Source of the DNA: Conexibacter sp. S30A1
GTDB lineage: Bacteria > Actinomycetota > Thermoleophilia > Solirubrobacterales > Solirubrobacteraceae
Direction: 5' to 3'
Assembly (NCBI RefSeq): GCF_023330665.1
Contig: NZ_CP097127.1
Coordinates: forward strand, 3,348,001 to 3,412,000
DNA length: 64,000 bases
The notes under the pieces are model-generated. The model searched no databases. It had not been told where the DNA came from and saw only the letters and a program-made list of their open reading frames with translations. Below, piece by piece: positions 32,398 through 43,293 of the stretch (positions are counted from its first letter, which is position 1; every line of letters begins with the position of its first letter). A program made the translations under genes and the position numbers.

Positions 32398-32402
32398 TCA
32401 AG
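32398..32402 (+). repeat. Target-site duplication, right copy (TCAAG)
   Basis: Matches 30818-30822. Between here and 32511 there is a GGGGG/CCCCC hairpin (32441-32458) flanked by two AGCGCT hexamers (32434, 32468), probably the 3' terminator of the DUF2237 gene. Confidence 0.8.
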
Positions 32403-32511
32403 CACCACAGGAAGAAGCGCTTAGCCGTGCCAAGCGCTGCGGGGGTGGCACAGCCCCCTGGGTAGCCAGCGCTGCGCCGCCGCCGGATCCGCCGAGTGTG
32501 GAGTGCGACGC

Positions 32512-32907
32512 TCAGGGCCAGTCAAGCAGGGCACCGGGGTCGGGCGGCACGTCAACCGCGTGCTCAACGAGCGCCTGGAGCGGCACGATCTCTAGCGCGC
32601 GCTCGTTGGTTGAGGCCAGCACCACGTAGGCTGCGGCGCCGTCCAGGTGGGCGCGCAGCCAGTTGGCGGCGGTCACGCACCAGCGGTCCCCGGCCACAAG
32701 GCCGGGAAAGCCGTACTGGGGCATGGGCGTGATCAGGTCGTTGCCGATCTTGAGCTGATGCTCGAGAAACTCCGTGGTCACCACCGCGCAGATGGTGTGG
32801 CTGCCGCGGTCCTCCGGCCCGGAGCTGCAGCAGCCGTCACGGTAGAAGCCGGTGAGCGGGTCGGTGCCGCAGGGTTCAAGCGGCCCGCCCAGAACGTTCA
32901 GCGCCAT
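32512..32907 (-). CDS. DUF2237 family protein
   Basis: 131 residues. The whole length matches the family pattern: NVLGGPLEPCGTDPLTGFYRDGCCSSGPEDRGSHTICAVVT near the start, GNDLITPMPQYGFPGLVAGDRWCVTAANWLRA in the middle, and VVLASTNERALEIVPLQALVEHAVD at the end. Conserved Cys residues (CGTDP, GCC, WC) suggest metal binding or redox chemistry, but the function is unknown. It is divergent from the 598-residue gene at 32987. Confidence 0.88.
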   Translation of the reverse strand: MALNVLGGPLEPCGTDPLTGFYRDGCCSSGPEDRGSHTICAVVTTEFLEHQLKIGNDLITPMPQYGFPGLVAGDRWCVTAANWLRAHLDGAAAYVVLASTNERALEIVPLQALVEHAVDVPPDPGALLDWP

Positions 32908-32986
32908 GGGCGAGACGGGCTTGGTTCTGTGGTCACGCCCCGATTATCCCGCGCATCGGTCCGGCCGCGGGGATAGCGTTAGCGCG

Positions 32987-34783
32987 ATGGCCAGGCGCAA
33001 CTCGCACGACGACCGCCGCAGGCGCGACGCCGCGCGTCGCGCGCGGGCCAGGCGCGAGGCGCGATCTGCCAGCTCCGGTGAGCCGCCGCTGCTGCGCGAG
33101 GTGCGCGAACGGCTCGGCACCGGCGAGCCGCTCGATCTGCTGGCTGAGGTCTCGAGCCTGCTCGCCGTGGTGGACCCTCGGCGCCGAAGCCCGATCGAGC
33201 GCAGCTTCGGCGGTGAGCAGGACGGCGCGCCGACACCGGCAGAGCTGCTGAGCACCTTCATCGATGTCGACCGGCCGGAAACCACGGCGCTGCTCGCGGT
33301 GATCGCCCAGCTCGGTCCGGATGAGCAGATACGCGAACGGGCGCGGAGGGCCGCGGCGGGCCGGCGCCATGTGCTGCCGCTGTGGCTGCGTGAGTTGGAT
33401 CGCGCGCACGCCTATGGCTGCGCCGAGGTCGCCGACGAGCTTGGCGACGGCGAGGACGTGCTCGTCGGCGTGCGTCTAAGTGGTGGGCACGAGCTGACGA
33501 GCCTGCTCTACATCGATCACAACCTGGGCTCGGTCGCCAAGGACGGGTTCGTCGTCGGGCGTCCGCTCGCGGAGCTCGCCGGGATGGTTGCCGCCGCGAC
33601 CGATGAGTCCGGTCCCTTTGCAAGCCAGCGTGAGCTTGATCCGGCTGACGCCCGGGCGCGAATGCAGGAGTCGATCGAGCACGGGGCGTTGATGTTCCCG
33701 CCGTTTGAGAGCGAAACCTGGCCGGTGGCACGGCCGCTGATCGAGTGGATGATGCGGCTGCTGCCAAGCGGTGGGTGTGGCTACGAGCGGAAAGAGTGGA
33801 CCGAGCGGGCGCGGCGGGCGCTCGCCAAGGCGTTCCTGGCCTCCGAGCAGGGCCGGCCCTTCGGAGATGATGATCACCGCAGCCTGCTCGAGGAGATCAT
33901 CTGGTACGGGACCGACTACGGCCCCGGTGATCCGCTGCACTGGAGCCCGGTCGCGGTTGAGATCCTCCTGCTGGACTGGATCCCACGAAAGCTGGTGGCG
34001 CCTGCGTCGTACCTCGCCAAGGCGCCCGGGCTGCTGCGCGCGGTCGTGCGCTACGCCCACGCCCAGCGTGGCATCCGCGCCGTGCGGACAGAGGAGACGC
34101 TCGCGGCGATCGACGAGCACGAGCCCGAATATCAGCAGCTGATCCGCTCATCGCGCCCGCAAGGGCCGATGGCGCTGCTGGCGGCCATGGGCGTTGTGGA
34201 TCCTGACGGGCCCTGGGAGCTGCCTGGTCAGGAGCCGATGGAACCCGGCGAGTATCTGATGCGCATCCTGCTGGCGGAGGTCGGTGGCGAGCAGGCGCTT
34301 GCAACACTGCGCGATGAGCCGCTGCCCGACGAGGGCTTTGACTGGTCGGGGATCCCCGAGGACACCCACGCGAGGGTGCAGGAGACGCTCGTGCTCTGCG
34401 ACCGCTGCTGCGAGGAGCTGCTCGACCACGAGTACAGAACCGCCTGCCGGCGCTACCTGGCAATGGTCGCCCGCGGCAACCCCGAGATCTTTCGCCGGCG
34501 TGGCAGCGCCACCACGGCAGCGGCCGCGGTCTGCTGGACGATCGGCAGCGCCAACGAGCTCTTTCACCCCGGCCGCGGCGGCATGCTGGTCAAGGACCTG
34601 CTCGCCCACTTCGGGATCATGCAGGGGAGCGTCTCCCAGCGGGCGCTGACGCTGATGAAGGCGGCGGGTGTGCTGGAGCGTGACTACTACGGCTCGGCCT
34701 GGGACATCCAGCTCGGGACCCCCGACCTGCTGGTCTCGAGTCGCAGGCGGCGGATCATCGAGCTGCGCGAGCTCTACGGGTAA
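32987..34783 (+). CDS. Large protein of unknown function (DUF6398-like C-terminal region)
   Basis: 598 residues from ATG 32987, with a TAGCGT box 7 nt upstream and no SD (leaderless). The N-terminal ~30 residues are extremely Arg-rich (MARRNSHDDRRRRDAARRARARREARS), perhaps nucleic-acid binding. A central helical body follows, then a C-terminal ~130 residues with CDRCCEELLDHEYRTACRRYLAMVA ... AAAVCWTIGSANELFHPGRGGMLVKDLLAHFGIMQGSVSQRAL that resembles DUF6398 and ends like a winged-helix segment. No enzyme motif is recognised. Confidence 0.75.
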   Translation: MARRNSHDDRRRRDAARRARARREARSASSGEPPLLREVRERLGTGEPLDLLAEVSSLLAVVDPRRRSPIERSFGGEQDGAPTPAELLSTFIDVDRPETTALLAVIAQLGPDEQIRERARRAAAGRRHVLPLWLRELDRAHAYGCAEVADELGDGEDVLVGVRLSGGHELTSLLYIDHNLGSVAKDGFVVGRPLAELAGMVAAATDESGPFASQRELDPADARARMQESIEHGALMFPPFESETWPVARPLIEWMMRLLPSGGCGYERKEWTERARRALAKAFLASEQGRPFGDDDHRSLLEEIIWYGTDYGPGDPLHWSPVAVEILLLDWIPRKLVAPASYLAKAPGLLRAVVRYAHAQRGIRAVRTEETLAAIDEHEPEYQQLIRSSRPQGPMALLAAMGVVDPDGPWELPGQEPMEPGEYLMRILLAEVGGEQALATLRDEPLPDEGFDWSGIPEDTHARVQETLVLCDRCCEELLDHEYRTACRRYLAMVARGNPEIFRRRGSATTAAAAVCWTIGSANELFHPGRGGMLVKDLLAHFGIMQGSVSQRALTLMKAAGVLERDYYGSAWDIQLGTPDLLVSSRRRRIIELRELYG

Positions 34784-34799
34784 CGTCCGCCGGGTCCGC

Positions 34800-36407
34800 T
34801 CAGCTGATCCTGATCGCGCGCCTGACGGTCAGGGCCGTGAGCGTGGACGGGCTCTGGGCATTCGGTGTCAGCGTTGCGGTGGCGGTCAGCGTGATGGCGC
34901 GAGCAGGAGCGCGGCGAGCACGCCTGCCGCGCCCTGGCCTGGGCACGTGCGTTGCGCGCGCGAGCGCGCGCAACAGCCTTCGCCCGGCGGGGGTGAGGCG
35001 GATCGCAAGCCGCCGCGGTCCGACCTGGGCGGCCGTGTTGCTCGCGCTCGCGACGGTCACGAGGCGCCCGTGCAGGCGGGTGGTCCAGGTGAGCGCCAGC
35101 GTGCCGGGAGCCGGCGCGTCGTAGACGGCGCCGTAGCCGCCCGCGTGCAGCAGGCCGGGGGCGGTCGCGGCACGCGGGGGTAGCGTGAGCGCTGCGCTCA
35201 CGAGCGTCCTGATCTGTGGAACGCCGATCACCGTCGCGGTGACGGTCTGTGGGTGGGTGGTCGTGTTGTAGTGGATGATGAGCGCGGTTGGGGTGGGCGC
35301 GAGCGGGTCGCAGGCGCCGAGCCCGACCGCCTGGCCGTTCGCGATCCCGGCAAACGTGCCGATCAGCTTGGTGGCGATTGCCAGCGTGTAGGTCTGACCG
35401 GGCGTGAGCTGGGCGCAGGCGACCTGCGTGTCGGTGTAGCCATGCACGAGCGTCAGCGTGGCGTCATTCAGGCTGAGGTTCCCAAGCACCCGCAGCTGCG
35501 CGTAGTCGCTGCCGGCCGCGGGCTGTGCGTGCACCGCTGCCGCGGGCGCGTCGATCCACAGGGCCAGCGCGCTGGATGCTCGCAGGGTGACGTTCCCGTA
35601 GCTCAGCAACGTTGCTGCGGGCGCGCTGCCCGGGCCGAGTGTGAGCGTCGAAGCCGAGCCGGGGGCGATGGTGATTGGGCCTGAGATGGTGCCCTCGCCG
35701 GTCAAGGTCAGCGAAGCTCCGGAGGTCAGGCTGACGCCGGCCGGTGCGAGCAGCGGCGGCGGTGTCACCACGGTTCCGGTCAGGGGCTGAACTGGCCCCG
35801 GGTTGCTCAGCTCGACCGTGCCGGCGCCCGCGATGCTCAGCGGGCCGGTGTCAAGCTCGGGAGAGGCCAGCTTGACACCGGCCGCGAGGTTCACGTGCAG
35901 CGCGGAGCGCACGCCTGTGACCGCGCCCAGCTGCAGCGTCGTCGCTGTGCCGGTCACACCAGCGACGTTCCAGCTCTGCGGCGCGGCGAGCGTGAGCGGG
36001 ACCGTGAAGGCCGTGCTCAGTGGCGCTCCGGCCGCGGTCGTGCCTGGGCTCGAGAAGGTCAGACCCCCGGTCAAGCTGATCCCGTCGGCCGCGGTCAGCG
36101 GGCTGACGAGGTAGCCCGAGGCGGCGTCTATCTGCAGCTCGCCGACGGTCAGCGTTGGGATGTCGTCGATGCCGTAGGCGCATGCCCAGCCGCTGCATCC
36201 GGTGCTGAGCGGTGGCAGGGTGAGCGCGGTGACGCTGCCACTCGGGGCCGCGTCACCGCTCCAGTTGGTGGCGGTGCTCCAGGTGGCGCCCTGGCCGGAT
36301 CCGAGCCAGGAGATGTCGCTGGCCAAGGCGGCCGGGGCCGTGAGCAGCAGCGCCGCTGTGCCTGCCGCCAGCACGCGTCGCAAACGTCTACCGGTCGTCG
36401 GCTGCAT
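34800..36407 (-). CDS. Secreted beta-repeat-like protein of unknown function
   Basis: 535 residues from ATG 36407 (SD gatgagg, 6 nt). A signal peptide is clear: RRLRRVLAAGTAALLLTAPAALA-S. The mature start WLGSGQGATWSTATNWSGDAAPSGS looks like the tW..a.nW.g..aP motif of passenger-associated beta-strand repeats, followed by several Thr/Ser/Gly/Leu-rich stretches compatible with a beta-solenoid. No C-terminal anchor, LPXTG or autotransporter barrel is seen; the end is an Arg-rich segment (RPGRGRRARRAPARA) then a short beta-rich tail. Probably extracellular. Confidence 0.7.
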   Translation of the reverse strand: MQPTTGRRLRRVLAAGTAALLLTAPAALASDISWLGSGQGATWSTATNWSGDAAPSGSVTALTLPPLSTGCSGWACAYGIDDIPTLTVGELQIDAASGYLVSPLTAADGISLTGGLTFSSPGTTAAGAPLSTAFTVPLTLAAPQSWNVAGVTGTATTLQLGAVTGVRSALHVNLAAGVKLASPELDTGPLSIAGAGTVELSNPGPVQPLTGTVVTPPPLLAPAGVSLTSGASLTLTGEGTISGPITIAPGSASTLTLGPGSAPAATLLSYGNVTLRASSALALWIDAPAAAVHAQPAAGSDYAQLRVLGNLSLNDATLTLVHGYTDTQVACAQLTPGQTYTLAIATKLIGTFAGIANGQAVGLGACDPLAPTPTALIIHYNTTTHPQTVTATVIGVPQIRTLVSAALTLPPRAATAPGLLHAGGYGAVYDAPAPGTLALTWTTRLHGRLVTVASASNTAAQVGPRRLAIRLTPAGRRLLRALARATHVPRPGRGRRARRAPARAITLTATATLTPNAQSPSTLTALTVRRAIRIS

Positions 36408-36467
36408 GTATGGCCTCATCTGAGCATCTCTAACCCGCACCGATCGTCAAAGTAACGCCCCGCCCGC

Positions 36468-36493
36468 GGGCGGCGGCCAGCGGGCCGCCGCCC
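36468..36493. promoter_or_regulatory. Hairpin upstream of rpsL (shared core)
   Basis: A perfect 11-bp stem (36468-36478 with 36483-36493), AGCG loop. Core 36472-36489 is the third identical copy of the 18-mer found at 5339 and 15157. Confidence 0.55.
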
Positions 36494-36552
36494 AAGCTGG
36501 CAGCGCCCGACAGCGCGACCAGACGGGCGTGACCCGTCGCAGGCGACCCTGC

Positions 36553-36558
36553 TAAATT
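36553..36558 (+). promoter_or_regulatory. Candidate rpsL -10 box (TAAATT)
   Basis: TAAATT ends 10 nt before the rpsL ATG; no SD is visible in between, so transcription would start within a few bases of the start codon. A weak -35 (TGACCC, 36530) lies 17 bp upstream. Confidence 0.45.
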
Positions 36559-36568
36559 GCCAGCCCGA

Positions 36569-36964
36569 ATGCCGACCACCAGCCAGCTAGTCAACAAGGG
36601 CCGCAAGAAGCCCGCCAAGAAGCTTGCCACCCCGGGCCTCAAGTCCGGCAAGGGCCGCAAGACCAAGGTCGCCGCGCCGCAGCGCCGCGGCGTCTGCACG
36701 CGCGTGTACACGACAACCCCCAAGAAGCCCAACTCTGCGCTGCGCAAGGTCGCGCGCGTGCGGTTGACCAACGGCATGGAGGTTGGCGCCTACATCCCCG
36801 GTGAGGGTCACAACCTCCAGGAGCACTCGGTTGTGCTGATCCGCGGTGGTCGTGTTAAGGATCTTCCGGGCTTTCGCTACAAGGTGATCCGCGGCACGCT
36901 TGACGCCGCTGGCGTCTCAGACCGCAAGAAGGCGCGCTCGCAGTACGGCGCGAAGGCGAAGTAG
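36569..36964 (+). CDS. rpsL: 30S ribosomal protein S12 (uS12)
   Basis: 131 residues from [11 protein letters not shown]. Hallmarks: [28 protein letters not shown] (the Lys residues altered in streptomycin resistance are wild type) and [32 protein letters not shown]. It is a decoding-centre protein. The usual S12 start is ATG 36569; an in-frame 36557 start adds four residues and is not needed. Begins the str cluster. Confidence 0.97.
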   Translation: MPTTSQLVNKGRKKPAKKLATPGLKSGKGRKTKVAAPQRRGVCTRVYTTTPKKPNSALRKVARVRLTNGMEVGAYIPGEGHNLQEHSVVLIRGGRVKDLPGFRYKVIRGTLDAAGVSDRKKARSQYGAKAK

Positions 36965-36968
36965 CCGC

Positions 36969-37439
36969 ATGCCACGCCGCGCAGCCGCACAGATCCGGCC
37001 GGTCGAGCCGGATGCCATTCACCGTAACCGCCTGGTCCAGCAGGTCATCAACAAGGTGATGCTCGACGGCAAAAAGTCCGTGGCCGAGACCATCGTCTAT
37101 GACGCGCTGGCGATCATGGAGGAGCGCAGTGGCAAGCCCGCGCTCGAGGTGCTCGAGGCCGGGGTCAAGGCGCTCACGCCGGTGCTCGAGGTGCGCTCCC
37201 GCCGAGTCGGTGGCGCGACCTACCAGGTGCCGGTCGAGGTTCAGCCCCGCCGGGCGCGCACGCTGGCGGTGCGCTGGCTCGTGACCTATGCCCGGCAGCG
37301 TCGCGAGCGCACCATGGCCCAACGTCTTGCCAATGAGCTGCTGGACGCCCAACAGCAGCAGGGTGCCGCCTACAAGCGCAAGGACGACATCTACCGTATG
37401 GCGCAGGCCAACAAGGCCTTCGCTCACTACCGCTGGTAG
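36969..37439 (+). CDS. rpsG: 30S ribosomal protein S7 (uS7)
   Basis: 156 residues from ATG 36969, four bases after the rpsL stop. Typical MPRRAAAQIRPVEPDAIHRNRLVQQVINKVMLDGKKSVAE start, VEVQPRRARTLAVRWLV and ending AHYRW. It nucleates 3'-domain assembly of the small subunit. Separated from fusA by an unusually large 459-bp gap. Confidence 0.97.
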   Translation: MPRRAAAQIRPVEPDAIHRNRLVQQVINKVMLDGKKSVAETIVYDALAIMEERSGKPALEVLEAGVKALTPVLEVRSRRVGGATYQVPVEVQPRRARTLAVRWLVTYARQRRERTMAQRLANELLDAQQQQGAAYKRKDDIYRMAQANKAFAHYRW

Positions 37440-37446
37440 TCCCGCC

Positions 37447-37472
37447 CCACTTGTCAGCTTGCTGACAAGTGG
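37447..37472. promoter_or_regulatory. Perfect 12-bp dyad after rpsG
   Basis: CCACTTGTCAGC (37447-37458), TT, and its exact reverse complement (37461-37472). Two-base centre and A/T-richer arms resemble a protein-binding operator as much as a terminator; no T-run follows. It is seven bases after the rpsG stop. Confidence 0.5.
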
Positions 37473-37527
37473 AGGCCCAGGGCGCTGCTAGACGAGATCG
37501 CACCCTGGGAAATGTGCAGGTTGCCTG

Positions 37528-37604
37528 TACAATCGGTTTACGCGAGGGTCGCTCCGCCACAGCCCCCGGTCCCGTGTGGCGGGCACCCTCGCGTTTCCCT
37601 TTTT
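37528..37604 (+). ncRNA. Candidate small RNA ending in an intrinsic terminator
   Basis: TACAAT (37528-37533) is a good -10. About 8 nt later a stem begins: 37541-37549 pairs with 37585-37593 (9 bp), then an inner 8-bp stem (CCGCCACA with TGTGGCGG), followed by TTTCCCTTTTT (37594-37604). The predicted transcript is ~65 nt. It could instead be a prematurely terminated leader or simply the rpsLG terminator. No -35 is evident. Confidence 0.4.
37541..37604 (+). terminator. T-tailed intrinsic terminator in rpsG-fusA gap
   Basis: A two-part stem (9 bp outer, 8 bp inner) with a run of T/C/T ending TTTTT. One of only two hairpins in the window with a proper T-tract. It should end rpsLG transcripts. 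Confidence 0.75.
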
Positions 37605-37663
37605 GTTCGCGTAGCAGCTGGCGACCTGGTTTCGGGCCGCGGCCACCGGCCCACGTCGGCTGC

Positions 37664-37669
37664 TATATT
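37664..37669 (+). promoter_or_regulatory. Candidate fusA -10 box (TATATT)
   Basis: TGCTATATT, an extended -10, lies 230 nt upstream of fusA and after the terminator at 37604, so fusA-tuf probably has its own promoter. Confidence 0.5.
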
Positions 37670-37727
37670 GCTTGGCCGTCGCGGTCGGGCTGCGCACATG
37701 CGCGCCAGCCGCTCACAGACCTGCTCA

Positions 37728-37799
37728 TGGAGACCCTGCAGAACTAGACGAAATCCCTGGCGACATCGGTGTCGGATCAGGGCCCCTGGGGCCCTTTTT
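37728..37799 (+). promoter_or_regulatory. Candidate fusA attenuator with a 6-codon leader ORF
   Basis: ATG-GAG-ACC-CTG-CAG-AAC-TAG (37728-37748) is followed by a T-tailed hairpin: 37779-37786 pairs with 37788-37795, TTTTT at 37795-37799. This lies inside the leader between the 37664 promoter and fusA at 37899. The terminator would have to be bypassed to express fusA. The leader peptide has no strong SD and may be chance. Confidence 0.45.
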
Positions 37800-37898
37800 C
37801 GCGCCCTGATTCGTCCGCCCGCCCGGTGCGGCGTCCGCGTGCATCAACGCTCCGGACGCGCCACGCACGCGAGCCCGAAAGAAGAAACGACTCACAAG

Positions 37899-39995
<2,097 letters not shown>

Positions 39996-40003
39996 CACAC
40001 CGA

Positions 40004-40026
40004 TCGGACGGAAAGTCCGATAAATT
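40004..40026 (+). promoter_or_regulatory. Small hairpin and TAAATT box in fusA-tuf spacer
   Basis: A 6-bp stem (40004-40009 with 40015-40020) is followed at once by TAAATT (40021-40026), the same hexamer proposed for rpsL. It may be a secondary tuf promoter. Confidence 0.3.
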
Positions 40027-40083
40027 CTTGAGGTTCGCCCATACGGCGGACGGAATTCATCTGAGACGAAGGAGCACCAAAAA

Positions 40084-41271
<1,188 letters not shown>

Positions 41272-41282
41272 CAGCGGTTTTC

Positions 41283-41316
41283 GGGTGGGGCTGGTCCGGC
41301 TGGACCAGCCCCACCC
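41283..41316 (+). terminator. Hairpin terminator after tuf
   Basis: A perfect 15-bp stem (41283-41297 with 41302-41316), loop GGCT, 12 nt after the tuf stop; no T-run. The following leader (41317-41413) holds a second G/C stem (41355-41360 with 41379-41384) that could be an S10-operon autoregulatory element. Confidence 0.7.
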
Positions 41317-41413
41317 TTGAGCCGGCAGGAAAAAACGCAGCACATACGACTAGGGCGGGCAGAGGCCTCCAAGGGCCGGCCCGCTCTGAACACGAGAAGA
41401 GCAAGAGCTAGAC

Positions 41414-41740
41414 ATGGCGACCATCGCCCAGAACAAAATCCGCATACGCCTGAAGTCCTACGACACATCGGCGATTGAGACGGCGGCCAAGGAGATCGTC
41501 GAGACGGCGACGCGCACCGGTGCGACCGTCTCCGGACCGGTGCCGTTGCCGACGGAGAAGAACGTGTACTGCGTGATCCGGTCGCCGTTCAAGGACAAGG
41601 ATTCGCGCGAGCACTTCGAGATCCGCACGCACAAGCGCCTCATTGATATCCACCAGCCGACCCCCAAGACCGTCGATTCGCTCCAGCGCCTCGACCATCT
41701 GCCCGCGGGCGTCGACATCGAGATCCGTCTGGCCTCCTGA
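41414..41740 (+). CDS. rpsJ: 30S ribosomal protein S10 (uS10)
   Basis: 108 residues: [44 protein letters not shown] ... [37 protein letters not shown]. Also forms the NusB-S10 antitermination complex. First gene of the S10 cluster; stop overlaps the rplC start (TGATG). Confidence 0.97.
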   Translation: MATIAQNKIRIRLKSYDTSAIETAAKEIVETATRTGATVSGPVPLPTEKNVYCVIRSPFKDKDSREHFEIRTHKRLIDIHQPTPKTVDSLQRLDHLPAGVDIEIRLAS

Positions 41741-42357
41741 TGACCGCGATCCTCGCCAAGAAGATTGGGATGACCCAGCGCTTCCTCGAGGACGGGCGGG
41801 TCGAGCACGTGACCGTGCTCGAGGCGGGCCCGTGTCCGGTGACCGCGGTCCGCAGGCCCGAGCAGGACGGCTACAGCGCTGTCCAGCTTGCCTTTGCTCG
41901 CACCAAGGAGAAGCACATCTCAAAGCCCGAGCTCGGGCACCTCAAGAAGGCCGGTGTCGGAGCGCACAAGCACCTCGTGGAGTTCCGCAACGAGGGCGCC
42001 GAGCTGCAGATGGGCGACACCGTGACCGTCGAGAGCTTCAGCGCCGGCGACCGGGTCAAGATCTCGGGCACCTCCAAGGGCAAGGGCTTCCAGGGCACCG
42101 TCAAGCGCCACAACTTCAAACGCGGCCCCAAGACACACGGCTCGCACAACTATCGCGCCCCCGGCTCGATCGGTGCCTCCGCCTGGCCTGCACGGGTGAT
42201 GAAGGGCATTCGCGGACCGGGCCACATGGGCGCCGCGCGCGTCACCCAGCGTGGGGTGACGGTGGTCGACGTGATCGCCAGCCAGAACCTCCTGCTCGTG
42301 CGTGGCGCGGTCCCGGGTGCGAAGGGCGGGATCGTGGAGGTGCGGACCGATGCCTAA
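41740..42357 (+). CDS. rplC: 50S ribosomal protein L3 (uL3)
   Basis: 205 residues: [32 protein letters not shown], the central loop [31 protein letters not shown] that reaches toward the peptidyl transferase centre, and [16 protein letters not shown]. It overlaps rplD by 8 bases, implying coupled translation. Confidence 0.97.
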   Translation: MTAILAKKIGMTQRFLEDGRVEHVTVLEAGPCPVTAVRRPEQDGYSAVQLAFARTKEKHISKPELGHLKKAGVGAHKHLVEFRNEGAELQMGDTVTVESFSAGDRVKISGTSKGKGFQGTVKRHNFKRGPKTHGSHNYRAPGSIGASAWPARVMKGIRGPGHMGAARVTQRGVTVVDVIASQNLLLVRGAVPGAKGGIVEVRTDA

Positions 42358-42997
42358 CACAGCCAACAAGCTCACAGGTACCGGGACCGTCACGCTTGAC
42401 GCGGACGCCTTTGGTGCCAGCTTCAACATGGCCGTCGTGCACGAGACCGTGCGCGCCGAGCAGGCTGCTCTGCGTCAGGGCACGCACGCGACCAAGACGC
42501 GCGGGATGGTTCGTGGTGGTGGCGCCAAGCCCTGGAAGCAGAAGGGCAGTGGCCGTGCGCGAGCCGGCTCGTCGCGCAGTCCGCTGTGGACGGGCGGCGG
42601 CACGGTGTTCGGACCCAGTCCGCGTCACTACACCTTCAAGGTCAACCGCAAGGCGCGTCGTGTGGCGCTGCGCAGCGCGCTGTCGGTGCACGCGCAGCGC
42701 GGGTCGGTGGCGGTCTTTGACGCGTCGGTCTTCGAAACTCCTTCCAGCAAGCAGGCAGCAGCGTTGCTCGCGGGCTGGGGGCCGGAGGTGCCCACGCTTG
42801 TGGTGCTGACCGAGGATGAGCGCGAGGCCGGACTGTCGTTCCGCAACCTCGAGCGCGTGCTCGTGCTGCCGGCCGCGGACACCGGCGTGGCCAACATCGT
42901 CGGAGCCGCACGCCTGCTCGTCTCGGAGGCTGCGCTGCCGGAGCTGGTGGCGCGTGCTGCCGGCCGCAATGAGAAGCCCGAGGAGGCCGGAAGCTGA
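42350..42997 (+). CDS. rplD: 50S ribosomal protein L4 (uL4)
   Basis: 215 residues from ATG 42350; the frame is open further upstream but that part lies in rplC. VRGGGAKPWKQKGSGRARAGSSRSPLWTGGGTVFGPSPRHYTFKVNRKARRVALRSAL is the characteristic tunnel-lining loop and core. L4 autoregulates the S10 operon in enterobacteria; whether it does here is unknown. Confidence 0.96.
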   Translation: MPNTANKLTGTGTVTLDADAFGASFNMAVVHETVRAEQAALRQGTHATKTRGMVRGGGAKPWKQKGSGRARAGSSRSPLWTGGGTVFGPSPRHYTFKVNRKARRVALRSALSVHAQRGSVAVFDASVFETPSSKQAAALLAGWGPEVPTLVVLTEDEREAGLSFRNLERVLVLPAADTGVANIVGAARLLVSEAALPELVARAAGRNEKPEEAGS

Positions 42998-43293
42998 TGG
43001 ACGCAACCCAGGTCATCATCCGTCCCGTGGTCTCCGAGAAGACCTATGTGCTGGCGGAAGTTGGTAAGTACACGTTCCGCGTTGCCGACACGGCGCACAA
43101 GACGCAGATCCGGCAGGCGATCGAGCAGCTCTTCGACGTCAAGGTCGAGGCTGTCCGGACCTCGTCGGTCAAGTCCAAGCCCAAGCGCCGCGGCCAGACC
43201 GCGGGCCGCACCCGTCGCTGGAAGAAGGCTGTGGTGCAGGTGCGCGCGGGCGACACGATCCCGATCTTCCGGGGCCTTGAGGTGAGTGAGTAA
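42997..43293 (+). CDS. rplW: 50S ribosomal protein L23 (uL23)
   Basis: 98 residues: [77 protein letters not shown]. It sits at the tunnel exit and docks SRP and trigger factor. Both ends overlap neighbours by one base. Confidence 0.97.
   Translation: MDATQVIIRPVVSEKTYVLAEVGKYTFRVADTAHKTQIRQAIEQLFDVKVEAVRTSSVKSKPKRRGQTAGRTRRWKKAVVQVRAGDTIPIFRGLEVSE

Noticed and set aside
32398..32511. Gene disrupted by the insertion sequence
   Set aside because: Joining the two flanks at the target duplication gives no credible reading frame; the element appears to have landed in a spacer.
37512..37898. N-terminal extension of the fusA reading frame
   Set aside because: It passes through two intrinsic terminators, and EF-G has its normal start at 37899.
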